A stretch of 9,113 bases of DNA from Candidatus Uhrbacteria bacterium RIFCSPLOWO2_02_FULL_49_11 (GCA_001791465.1 MGER01000026.1:1362-10474); one strand, 5' to 3'; counted from the first letter of the stretch, positions 1 to 6,572 are shown. The notes: generated by a model from the letters alone, not told the origin. Program-made: numbers and translations.

Positions 1-1083
1 TTGTATGGAACCCTTGCCAAATGATTGCTGGCCTATGAGGGTGGCTAATGCATAATCCTGCAGCGCGCCCGCAACAATCTCTGAAGCAGATGCTGATCCA
101 CGGTTTATCAACACCGCAGTCGGCATTCCTTTGAGCGCTTGGTTTCTTACTGCGCGATATTCTTCCACAAGCGTATCGCCAGAACGCTCGAGTACCACGG
201 AGCTCTCCGCGTCCACCCAATAACTCGCAATTTCTACTGCCATGGAAAGATAACCACCGGGATCATTGCGAAGGTCAAGCACCAACCCTTTCACATTTTG
301 CGCAAGCAGTGATTCTATCGCATTTCTAAACCGCTCTCCCGTATCTGCATTAAAATGAGAAATTTGCATATAACCGATTCCGCCTTCTTTAACCTCTGAA
401 CGCACGCTTACAATTTTTATATCATCACGTGTGATCGTGAATATCTTCGGTTCTTTGAAATTCTCTCGCATGATCAAAAGCTTAACTTGAGTGCCTTTTT
501 CTCCGCGTATGCGATTTACCGCATCGTCAAGCATCATGCCGGTCGTGTCGGTCCCGTCAATTTCGATAATCCAGTCACCGCTTTTCAATCCCGCTCCTTC
601 CGCAGGCGTTTCCGGCAAAGGAGCTATCACAGTGAGCTTTTTATCGCGAATACCGATTTCAGCGCCTATTCCTTGAAATTTGCCCTGCAATTCTTCAGAA
701 AATTCCTGTGCTAGTTTCGGTTCCATAAACGCAGAATAAGGATCGTCCAATGATGCCACCATGCCTGCGAGAGAACCGTAAAATAATTTCTTTTCATCTA
801 TGGGATTATCGATAAAATTCCCCTGAATCCATTTCCAGACATCCCAATACAGATTAAAATCGGCGTTTTGCAGCAAAGACGCGCTTGATCTCGCGTCCTT
901 ATTGATTACCTTGCCTCCTTCTCCCCCTGTCTGGAATGCGCCCTTTTGCCCCTCTTCGCGGCCTAAAGTGAATCCTCCCACATACGCGCTCAAAATCGCC
1001 CCTATACAAAGCAAGGTGAGTAAAGCTTGTCTTACCCACCCTCTTTTCTTATTTTGTCCAAGAGATTGATTATTTTCTTGCAT
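1..1083 (-). CDS. S41 family C-terminal processing protease (Ctp/Prc-like), 3' end cut by window
   Basis: This is a serine protease of the S41 family, which cleaves proteins near their C-termini on the outer face of the membrane. The 361 visible residues start at ATG 1083 and run open to the left edge, so the C-terminal tail is missing. A short basic N-terminus precedes one hydrophobic segment (about residues 19-40), a signal anchor. A PDZ domain covers roughly 135-215, beginning at FQGIG (136-140). The protease core carries GSASASEI with the nucleophile Ser332, Asp343 in LQDY, and FGKGSIQ with the general base Lys357 and Gln361. The Ser-to-Lys spacing of 25 matches E. coli Prc (S430/K455), so the enzyme looks active. 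It lies 60 nt downstream of prs on the same strand and has its own extended -10 promoter. There is no Shine-Dalgarno motif. The family call is very secure; the substrate is unknown. Confidence 0.95.
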   Translation of the reverse strand, partial: MQENNQSLGQNKKRGWVRQALLTLLCIGAILSAYVGGFTLGREEGQKGAFQTGGEGGKVINKDARSSASLLQNADFNLYWDVWKWIQGNFIDNPIDEKKLFYGSLAGMVASLDDPYSAFMEPKLAQEFSEELQGKFQGIGAEIGIRDKKLTVIAPLPETPAEGAGLKSGDWIIEIDGTDTTGMMLDDAVNRIRGEKGTQVKLLIMRENFKEPKIFTITRDDIKIVSVRSEVKEGGIGYMQISHFNADTGERFRNAIESLLAQNVKGLVLDLRNDPGGYLSMAVEIASYWVDAESSVVLERSGDTLVEEYRAVRNQALKGMPTAVLINRGSASASEIVAGALQDYALATLIGQQSFGKGSIQ

Positions 1084-1089
1084 AATCAA

Positions 1090-1098
1090 ATTATAGCA
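1090..1098 (-). promoter_or_regulatory. Extended -10 promoter of the S41 protease gene, probably giving a leaderless mRNA
   Basis: Read on the minus strand, the sequence is TGCTATAAT: a perfect TATAAT hexamer (1090-1095) with the TG of an extended -10 element. The ATG begins exactly 6 nt further on, where transcription would be expected to start. A weak -35 candidate, TAGTCA, lies 18 nt upstream. With no ribosome-binding site in between, this predicts a leaderless or nearly leaderless transcript. The motif is seen directly; its activity is inferred. Confidence 0.6.
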
Positions 1099-1143
1099 TG
1101 ACAAAGAGTAATATGACTACCTAATGTGATATCTCATCGCACT

Positions 1144-2046
1144 TTATTTCCTTAATATCTCCGCAAAGAGCGGTTCAAGTTTAAGAATGGTAAATTTTTT
1201 GAGCCTTAGTCGCGCAGGAATGGGGACGGTGTCTGCAAATACCGCTTCTTTAATCCTTGGATCCTTCAAACGTTCCGCGGCGAGTCCGCTCAGCACCGGA
1301 TGGGTGGCAGCAACCTTGATATCGTGTATGCCGCATTGCCAAAGCGCGTCAACGCAGGTACTGATAGTGCCGGCGGTGTTTATTTCATCATCTATAATAA
1401 TCGCCGTTTGATACGAATCCGTGCATACGAACCTGCGTGACTTTACCTTATCGTGCTGAAACCGCACTTTTGGAATATAAAACATGGGTAAACGAAGCGC
1501 GTCCGCGAGCTTTTGGGCCCTACCTCGCCCCCCTTCGTCCGGTGACACGACGACCGCATTGGAATGTATCCTTTTAAAATATGCGGAAAAAAGAGAAAGC
1601 GCACTAATCTCTATAATGCCTGCATAAAGGCGTTTAAATGACTCATGATGCAAATCGCTGGTGAGCACCCTATGGACTCCCGCGTTCTTCAATATTTTAG
1701 CAAACAGCTCGCCTCCTACTGCTTCGCCTCCCACATTGAGGTGCTCTTGACGCCTAAAGGGGAGGAATGGGATTACGGCGGTAATGCTGCGCGGATGCAT
1801 CCGCGTGACCGCGTCGATCAGCAAGAGCAATTCAACGATATGGTCATGCGCAGGGCGACTTCCCGATTGCACTATAACAGCATTTTTACGATTTACCTGA
1901 TCAGGTGAAGCAATAATCCGCACATAAGTTTCGCCATCGCTATAAGGATGTATATCGGTAGCCAATAAAGGCGCTTGCAGAAGCCGGGAAAGAGCTGAAG
2001 CAAATGCTTTATGCGATGAACCTGACACGATACAATATGAATTCAT
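1144..2046 (-). CDS. prs: Ribose-phosphate pyrophosphokinase (PRPP synthase), divergent
   Basis: The product makes PRPP from ribose 5-phosphate and ATP in the cytoplasm, feeding nucleotide, histidine/tryptophan and NAD synthesis. From ATG 2046 it has 300 residues; the family usually has about 315. Motifs in order: YSDGE (35-39), the PRPP synthase signature region from Q60, FRRQE (97-101) for ATP binding, SDLHHE with catalytic His133, PDEGG (169-173) and the PRPP loop DDEINTAGT (219-227). Lys193-x-Arg195 occupies the flexible catalytic loop, in register with E. coli K194/R196. The PRPP loop departs from the usual DDMIDTGGT, having N for the second aspartate group and A for the first glycine. 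An in-frame GTG at 2076 would add 10 residues and sits 6 nt after a -10 hexamer. I prefer the ATG because it aligns with the family N-terminus and has a weak AGG upstream. Function is likely but the protein is clearly divergent. Confidence 0.88.
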   Translation of the reverse strand: MNSYCIVSGSSHKAFASALSRLLQAPLLATDIHPYSDGETYVRIIASPDQVNRKNAVIVQSGSRPAHDHIVELLLLIDAVTRMHPRSITAVIPFLPFRRQEHLNVGGEAVGGELFAKILKNAGVHRVLTSDLHHESFKRLYAGIIEISALSLFSAYFKRIHSNAVVVSPDEGGRGRAQKLADALRLPMFYIPKVRFQHDKVKSRRFVCTDSYQTAIIIDDEINTAGTISTCVDALWQCGIHDIKVAATHPVLSGLAAERLKDPRIKEAVFADTVPIPARLRLKKFTILKLEPLFAEILRK

Positions 2047-2082
2047 GGAAAACCTGTCTTGCGATAGATTGTTCACAGGTAT

Positions 2083-2111
2083 ATTGTACCAAGTAATGCC
2101 TCACATGCCAA
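2083..2111 (-). promoter_or_regulatory. Sigma-70-type promoter of prs
   Basis: On the minus strand, TTGGCA (2106-2111) and TACAAT (2083-2088) are separated by an ideal 17 bp, each one mismatch from consensus. An AT-rich tract with the perfect palindrome AATTATAATT (2110-2119) lies at and just upstream of the -35 box and could act as an UP element. The expected transcription start is near 2076. This gives either a 30-nt leader before ATG 2046 or a leaderless GTG at 2076. Confidence 0.6.
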
Positions 2112-2122
2112 TTATAATTATT

Positions 2123-2152
2123 ATGGCACTGTATCATATTTACTGATACAAT
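2123..2152 (+). promoter_or_regulatory. Possible rightward promoter for the PEGA-domain gene
   Basis: On the plus strand, ATGGCA (2123-2128) and TACAAT (2147-2152) are 18 bp apart. The -10 box is one base from consensus and the -35 box is weak. It would produce a leader of about 60 nt. A poorer alternative is TAAGAT (2207-2212), exactly 6 nt before the ATG, which would give a leaderless message. Neither is proven. Confidence 0.35.
2130..2150. repeat. Inverted repeat, possible operator in the divergent promoter region
   Basis: Perfect 7-bp arms TGTATCA and TGATACA are separated by a 7-nt AT-rich spacer. The right arm overlaps the candidate rightward -10 box, and the whole repeat lies just upstream of the prs -35 region. 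This position suits a dimeric repressor or activator acting on one or both divergent genes. A chance repeat in AT-rich DNA cannot be excluded. Confidence 0.4.
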
Positions 2153-2218
2153 ACACATAAGTTTCGAAAATATCCGTGTTTATCTGCGTAAAACCTTAAC
2201 CTTACATAAGATATTTTT

Positions 2219-3553
2219 ATGACAAGAACGACGCGTCGAATCATTGCAGGATCATTTATACTTGCCTTTTTGATTGCCGCACCTCTCATCATCCTTTATG
2301 CCTCGGGATATCGCTATAATCGCAAACGCGGCACTATCCAAGGAACCGGCGCCATCACTATTTCAACAAAACCAAAAGGCGCCACAGTGGCCATGAACGG
2401 AATTGTGCAAAACGAACTTACCCCTTTTCGAATCACCCAACTCTTCCCCACGACTTATCATCTCAAAATCGAAAAACAAGGTTATACGTCGTGGGAAACC
2501 ACTGCCGTGGTAGAACCATGGGAAAATAAATTATATCCATCGGTACGTTTATTTTCACTTACTTCCCCTGAAGCATTACCTTCCTCTTGCGCTTATCATT
2601 CCGTTCTCTCTCATAATCCCTCGTCCTCGTGGACTCTGCTCTCCTCCTCATCAACCGATCCCTTTGTGCTCTTTAATGCAGACAATAAAAAATGCGTATC
2701 TCTCAATACAAAAGGCGCTCTCATCGCCACGGCAGAAAGTCTTACGGGAAATTCTTTTGCGATGCTCACGCAAACGCGTCAAACAATATTGACCCTGGTA
2801 ACCCCTTCATTGATAGGAAAGGACAATATTAAGAGTATCCCACTAAAACGTACGGCGACGCATTTCGCACTTCTCAACGACCGCGATGCTTGGGTGTGGG
2901 ATTCTGCATCCATAAGCCGTGTCCTGAATTTAGGCAGCCAATATTTAAATGCAAAGCTCAATGTGATAGATATATTGCCTATGCACGACGGGCTCTATAC
3001 GCTGGAAACAGATTCCACAGGCAGTGTCGCACTGCGCCTTCGTAACAATGAGGACCCCAATGTCTACCGCACCCTCTTAAACCTCGCGCTGTCCACAGAA
3101 AGCCAATTTATTGGACATTCACCCGCAGATACAATTACTCTTCTCGATCGCCGCAATCCCCGCGTGGTACTCATTGATCTCGCGGACACCACAATCGCTC
3201 CCCTTGAATTTCCACTCATCACACACGCGGCGTGGTCGAAAAATAGCGAGTATCTCATCCTTTCCAATGATCATGAGATTTCCCTTTACCACTACGACAA
3301 AAAAAAGAATGACCAACGTGCCGTTCTCTTAACGCGCATATCAGATACTATACGGTCAGTGCTTTTAATCCCTGAAATCGGCTATGCGGCATATGCCACC
3401 CCTACCCACCTCTCATTTATTTCTATAGATCCTGAAATAGACGCCTATCCCCACACTCCCTTTTCTCTTCCTGAATCCGTCATTCTCGGCTTTTCTTCAG
3501 ATACACTCTATCTCGCGTCGCAAAACACAATTTTCAGATACGAGGTACCGTAA
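2219..3553 (+). CDS. Membrane-anchored PEGA-domain protein
   Basis: The 444-residue protein starts at ATG 2219 with a basic N-terminus and one hydrophobic segment (about 8-28), a signal anchor leaving the rest outside the membrane. Residues about 46-113 form a PEGA domain: a beta-rich module containing STKPKGATVAMNG, the LTPF turn, and HLKIEKQGYTSW. PEGA domains are common in surface proteins and are thought to bind or present on the cell wall. The remaining 330 residues alternate short hydrophobic strands with polar turns, including a segment resembling a propeller blade near HAAWSKNSEYLILSND (about 336-351). A beta-propeller-like fold is therefore plausible but not shown. No enzyme motif is visible. 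It is the only plus-strand gene here, transcribed divergently from prs and convergently to the RmlA-like gene, so it is probably a single-gene unit. There is no Shine-Dalgarno motif before the ATG. The exact role is unknown. Confidence 0.85.
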   Translation: MTRTTRRIIAGSFILAFLIAAPLIILYASGYRYNRKRGTIQGTGAITISTKPKGATVAMNGIVQNELTPFRITQLFPTTYHLKIEKQGYTSWETTAVVEPWENKLYPSVRLFSLTSPEALPSSCAYHSVLSHNPSSSWTLLSSSSTDPFVLFNADNKKCVSLNTKGALIATAESLTGNSFAMLTQTRQTILTLVTPSLIGKDNIKSIPLKRTATHFALLNDRDAWVWDSASISRVLNLGSQYLNAKLNVIDILPMHDGLYTLETDSTGSVALRLRNNEDPNVYRTLLNLALSTESQFIGHSPADTITLLDRRNPRVVLIDLADTTIAPLEFPLITHAAWSKNSEYLILSNDHEISLYHYDKKKNDQRAVLLTRISDTIRSVLLIPEIGYAAYATPTHLSFISIDPEIDAYPHTPFSLPESVILGFSSDTLYLASQNTIFRYEVP

Positions 3554-3643
3554 CATCTAAAATAAACTGCTCACTACCGCCACTTCTGAAGGAGTGCTAC
3601 CGTCAATGGTTGGCTGTTTTCGCAATGAGGACTGTGTGAGGCA

Positions 3644-3689
3644 ACTGCCGCTGCGGCCTCTGCGGCCGCCGTCAATGAGCAGCGGCAGT
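3644..3689. other. GC-rich two-tier hairpin within the element
   Basis: ACTGCCGCTG (3644-3653) pairs perfectly with CAGCGGCAGT (3680-3689). Inside it CGGCC (3654-3658) pairs with GGCCG (3664-3668) around a 5-nt loop. The left side also contains the 8-base direct repeat CTGCGGCC at 3651-3658 and 3660-3667. No T-tract follows on either strand, so it is not a typical intrinsic terminator. Confidence 0.7.
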
Positions 3690-3691
3690 GG

Positions 3692-3712
3692 TGTCCCGAC
3701 CGCGTCGGGACA
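3692..3712. other. Perfect 9-bp hairpin with 3-nt loop
   Basis: TGTCCCGAC and GTCGGGACA form nine perfect, mostly GC pairs around the loop CGC. The hairpin stands two bases from the preceding stem-loop in the head of the nested element. It could slow polymerase coming from either convergent gene, but neither strand has the following run of T expected of an intrinsic terminator. Confidence 0.75.
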
Positions 3713-3779
3713 GCCGAGTTCCGCAATAAGAAAAGAGCCAACCTTGGCGGTGGAGATGAATAGTTAGTGGGCAGCTACC

Positions 3780-4568
3780 CTAGAAACGCAGATGAGAACT
3801 ACGCGATGAGGCAATGAGCTGTGCCGCTTCAAGAAGCGAATCAAAGGATTCACCCCCGTCTCCCCACCATCCATGCAATATCTCATACGACATTTCTCCC
3901 CGCTCAATATAAGCATTATTGACATCAGTAATTTCCAGCTCTCCGCGCCCTGAAGGCTTTAACGTTTTCAGGATATCCCATACTTGCGCGTCGTAGAGAT
4001 ATACGCCGATCACCGCGAGATTTGAGGTCGGCGTTTTTGGTTTTTCAACGATCTTGACGATACGCTCCTGTTCAATCACCGCAATGCCGTATTGCTCTGG
4101 ATGCGCCACTTCTTTTAAATAAATTTTTGCGCCTTTTTTCCGCCGGAAAAAAGCGGCAATTCCCGCGGATAGATCGTCGATAATGATGTTATCCCCTAAA
4201 ATCACGGTAATGGGTTCGCGATCAGAAAAATCCTCGGCGAGCGACAGCGCTTGGGCAATGCCCCCCGCCTCTCTTTGCACCGCATAAGAAAGTTTCAATT
4301 TAACGTCCGCGAACTTATCAGGGCCGTCAAGTCTCCGTATGTCATCCAGAAACGCGCTTCCGTCCGAAAGAAGTTCGGAAATGTCGCCGACATGCGCGGT
4401 CCCCGACACAATAAGAATATCATCTACTCCCGCCTGCGCCAGAGCGCATAAGGGAAAATAAATCATCGGCCTGTCATAGACCGGAAGCAGATGTTTATTC
4501 GTCACTTTTGTCAAGGGATAAAGCCTCGACCCTGTCCCGCCCGCGGTAATAACGCCTTTCATAGTCAT
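3780..4568 (-). CDS. RmlA-like sugar-1-phosphate nucleotidylyltransferase (glucose-1-phosphate thymidylyltransferase type)
   Basis: The product transfers a nucleotidyl group from an NTP, probably dTTP, to a sugar 1-phosphate, the first step towards dTDP-sugars such as dTDP-rhamnose for surface polysaccharide. Its 262 residues carry a complete Rossmann-like nucleotidyltransferase core. Motifs are the signature GGTGSRLYPLT (10-20), NKHLLPVYDRPMIYFPL (24-40) in the substrate-contact region, LGDN (124-127, metal-binding Asp), EKP (175-177), GRGELEITDVN (207-217) and WGDGG (235-239). The usual SKQLLP glutamine is His26 here. The length fits the short RmlA form (about 240-260 residues) and lacks the C-terminal extension of the 290-residue enzymes. 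ATG 4568 and ATG 4562 (MKGV, the family-typical N-terminus) are both possible; neither has a Shine-Dalgarno motif. The gene lies 69 nt after mrdA and may be the last of that operon. The enzyme class is secure; the sugar and nucleotide are inferred. Confidence 0.9.
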   Translation of the reverse strand: MTMKGVITAGGTGSRLYPLTKVTNKHLLPVYDRPMIYFPLCALAQAGVDDILIVSGTAHVGDISELLSDGSAFLDDIRRLDGPDKFADVKLKLSYAVQREAGGIAQALSLAEDFSDREPITVILGDNIIIDDLSAGIAAFFRRKKGAKIYLKEVAHPEQYGIAVIEQERIVKIVEKPKTPTSNLAVIGVYLYDAQVWDILKTLKPSGRGELEITDVNNAYIERGEMSYEILHGWWGDGGESFDSLLEAAQLIASSRSSHLRF

Positions 4569-4610
4569 TTAAAAAATGAAAATTTTGTCGTTAAACTATC
4601 GATCACCCGC

Positions 4611-4645
4611 TAATCATAATTCATAATTCATAAATCATCAATCAT
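4611..4645. repeat. Five degenerate tandem heptamers across the mrdA stop codon
   Basis: Five consecutive 7-base units read TAATCAT, AATTCAT, AATTCAT, AAATCAT and CAATCAT on the plus strand. All share the core A-T-C/T-C-A-T pattern, and the array overlaps the last codons and stop (4638-4640) of mrdA. It is a short AT-rich satellite, probably from replication slippage. It leaves stop codons in several frames just after mrdA. No function is evident. Confidence 0.65.
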
Positions 4646-6572
4646 TTCTCTGCTGATACCACCACAAAAAGCCGTCCCTTGCCACAGGAACCGCAACCGC
4701 GCTCCCCTCTCCTCCCTGCTCTACAATGACGGTAATAACGATTTCCGGCGCATGGGAAGGCGCATACGCGGTAAACCACGCATGCGGAGGCGCGTCTCCT
4801 CCTATTTGTGCGGTGCCAGTTTTACCGGCTATGGACACCGGAAACCCCGCGAGCGACTTGGCGCTACCTGTGCGCACCGTTTCCACAAGGCCTTTCTTCA
4901 CTTCATCTATCGCTGAATTATCTAAAACTCCCCGGGATATAAGATTTTCTTTAATATATGATTTGGCGCCATCCTGCAACAGATGAGGAATCACCACGTT
5001 CCCCCCATTGGCAAATATCGCAGTCATCACGGCCATTTGGAGCGGGGTGGCGAGCACATCCCCTTGTCCAATCGCAAAATGGTACGTATCGCCGATATAC
5101 CATGATTCTCCTTTCTCTTCTTCTTTCCATTGCGGGGTAGGGAGGAATCCGGCTGCTTCGCCGAAAAGGTCTATATGCGTTTTATCACCCAAACCAAACA
5201 CGCTTGCATACCGTGCCATGCGATCGACCCCTAATCCTTCTTGGTCCTCATATCCCCCGCCAATAATATAAAAATACGTGTTCACAGATTCTGCCAATGC
5301 GCCTCGCAAAGTCACCAATCCATGGCCGCCCGCTTTCCAGTCAGGAAAAAACCACGCGCCCACCTTTAAACCTCCTATGGACGATATTACCGTAGAAGGA
5401 GTCACGATTCCTTCATTGAGTGCGGCTGCCGCAAAAATAGGTTTGATTATGGAACCGGTGGGATATTGACCGGCGACGGCCCGGTTAAAAAGAGGGTGCT
5501 GCGTGTCTCCAATAATAGCACGGGTATAGACGGCGTCTCCTTCCGCAAAGGTATGCGCATTAAAAGATGGGGCGCTTACCAGCGCAAGTATTTCTCCGTT
5601 TCTGGGGTCTAAAGCCACTGCGGCGCCACCGGAACTATGCGCAGCGCGCACCTCGCGCATAAGCGCGCTGAAAATGACTTCCTGGAGCGACTCAGAGATA
5701 CTGAAGGTAAGGTCTGTACCGTGCACGGGCGATTCTTCCGCAATGGTTGCTTTCACCGTCCCTCGCGCATCCACCTCCACTACTCTTCTCCCTGGCGTTC
5801 CCCGCAGCGTTTCTTCATAATACTGTTCAATGCCCGTTTTTCCTATAAAATCATTTTGCTGATACTGCTTAGGGTGCGCTTCCAAGCGTTTTAACGATTC
5901 TGGATCTATGCGTCCCATGAATCCTACTACATGCGATAGCGATTCTCCCTCTTTGGTAAACCTCCCCAACACGGTCTCCACTTGGATGCCAGGCAACTGA
6001 TCGCTATATGCCATAATTTTTACCGCGTTCTTGCGATCAAGCGAGTCAAGAAGCGGTATAGAAGCGTCTTGCGAATTGCTTGAATTAGTGATCACAGAAG
6101 CGATGGTCTCATCTATACGCGGATCAAGACGCATAAGAAGTACTGCCATTTCTTTTCTTTTCAATGCATCCGCAGGTAACAATTTAGGATAGAGCTGGAG
6201 ACTTAATTGCGGTTCATTTGAAACTAATGCATTTCCTTGCCGGTCATAGATTAAACCTCGTATTGCAGGAATCCATTCAATGCGCAGCCTATTCTCTTCA
6301 GACACCGCACGATATTCGCTCCCTTTAAAAATTTCGAGATAGATAAGGCGAAAAAGAAATACTATGCTTATTGCGAACATTGCGGATGTCATTATGCGGA
6401 GTGCATTGCGGGAAAGAGGAGGGGTAAGGACAGATTTTGACTCCTGCGGCAAAGGTGAATCGACGTCATATCCTTGTTGCGCACGGGGTGACTTTCCTTT
6501 ATGGGATAGTTCTTGCGGGCCAAATAATGAATCAGGTTGCATAGCGGAATCGAAATAATTTCTCAACCACAT
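4638..6572 (-). CDS. mrdA: Penicillin-binding protein 2, peptidoglycan transpeptidase of the elongasome
   Basis: This class B PBP cross-links peptidoglycan during side-wall growth, working with MreB, MreC and a SEDS glycosyltransferase. The 644 residues comprise a hydrophilic Pro/Ser-rich cytoplasmic stretch (about 1-54), one transmembrane helix (about 56-80), the pedestal domain beginning with GLIYDRQGNALVSNEP, and a C-terminal transpeptidase. The active-site motifs are complete: Ser374-I-I-Lys377 in PTGSIIKP, Ser429-V-Asn431, and Lys584-T-Gly586 in GKTGTAQ. Length is normal for PBP2, but the cytoplasmic tail is longer than usual. The start at ATG 6572 overlaps mreD by 41 nt; ATG 6542 would shorten the tail by 10 residues and the overlap to 11 nt. 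Neither has a Shine-Dalgarno motif, so coupling to mreD translation is likely. The identity is very secure given the mreBCD context. Confidence 0.95.
   Translation of the reverse strand: MWLRNYFDSAMQPDSLFGPQELSHKGKSPRAQQGYDVDSPLPQESKSVLTPPLSRNALRIMTSAMFAISIVFLFRLIYLEIFKGSEYRAVSEENRLRIEWIPAIRGLIYDRQGNALVSNEPQLSLQLYPKLLPADALKRKEMAVLLMRLDPRIDETIASVITNSSNSQDASIPLLDSLDRKNAVKIMAYSDQLPGIQVETVLGRFTKEGESLSHVVGFMGRIDPESLKRLEAHPKQYQQNDFIGKTGIEQYYEETLRGTPGRRVVEVDARGTVKATIAEESPVHGTDLTFSISESLQEVIFSALMREVRAAHSSGGAAVALDPRNGEILALVSAPSFNAHTFAEGDAVYTRAIIGDTQHPLFNRAVAGQYPTGSIIKPIFAAAALNEGIVTPSTVISSIGGLKVGAWFFPDWKAGGHGLVTLRGALAESVNTYFYIIGGGYEDQEGLGVDRMARYASVFGLGDKTHIDLFGEAAGFLPTPQWKEEEKGESWYIGDTYHFAIGQGDVLATPLQMAVMTAIFANGGNVVIPHLLQDGAKSYIKENLISRGVLDNSAIDEVKKGLVETVRTGSAKSLAGFPVSIAGKTGTAQIGGDAPPHAWFTAYAPSHAPEIVITVIVEQGGEGSAVAVPVARDGFLWWYQQRND

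Larger units (their letters stand above)
3567..3774 (+). repeat. Nested inverted-repeat element, candidate structured RNA or small mobile repeat
   Basis: This GC-rich block fills the gap between two convergent genes. Outer arms CTGCTCACTA (3567-3576) and TAGTGGGCAG (3765-3774) pair over 10 bp with one G-U. ACCGCCA (3576-3582) pairs with TGGCGGT (3745-3751), competing for one base with the outer stem. GGTTGGCTGTTTTC (3608-3621) pairs with GAAAAGAGCCAACC (3730-3743) over 14 positions with one mismatch. Two further hairpins fill the head. The spacers between arms differ on the two sides (25 nt against 1 nt, none against 13 nt), which looks more like RNA internal loops than a simple inverted duplication. 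The single G-U pair is compatible with RNA from the plus strand only. I recognise no tmRNA, RNase P, SRP or 6S signature. A MITE-like element is the alternative; I see no clear target-site duplication. Confidence 0.6.

Noticed and set aside
1645..1908. 87-codon plus-strand open frame opposite prs
   Set aside because: Lies wholly within prs on the other strand, with no motif or initiation signal of its own.
3692..3712. Intrinsic terminator
   Set aside because: The 9-bp hairpin is strong but neither strand has a T-run after it, so I call it a hairpin only.
3554..3779. tRNA, tmRNA, RNase P, SRP or 6S RNA gene
   Set aside because: No cloverleaf with a TTCRA T-loop or CCA end, no tmRNA or RNase P conserved segments, no SRP GGAAG/GCAG loop, and the branched head does not fit the single long 6S hairpin.
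4611..4645. CRISPR-like repeat array
   Set aside because: The units are 7 bases, contiguous and degenerate with no spacers; it is a short satellite.
5637..5894. 85-codon plus-strand open frame opposite mrdA
   Set aside because: Antisense to the intact PBP2 gene and resembles no protein family.
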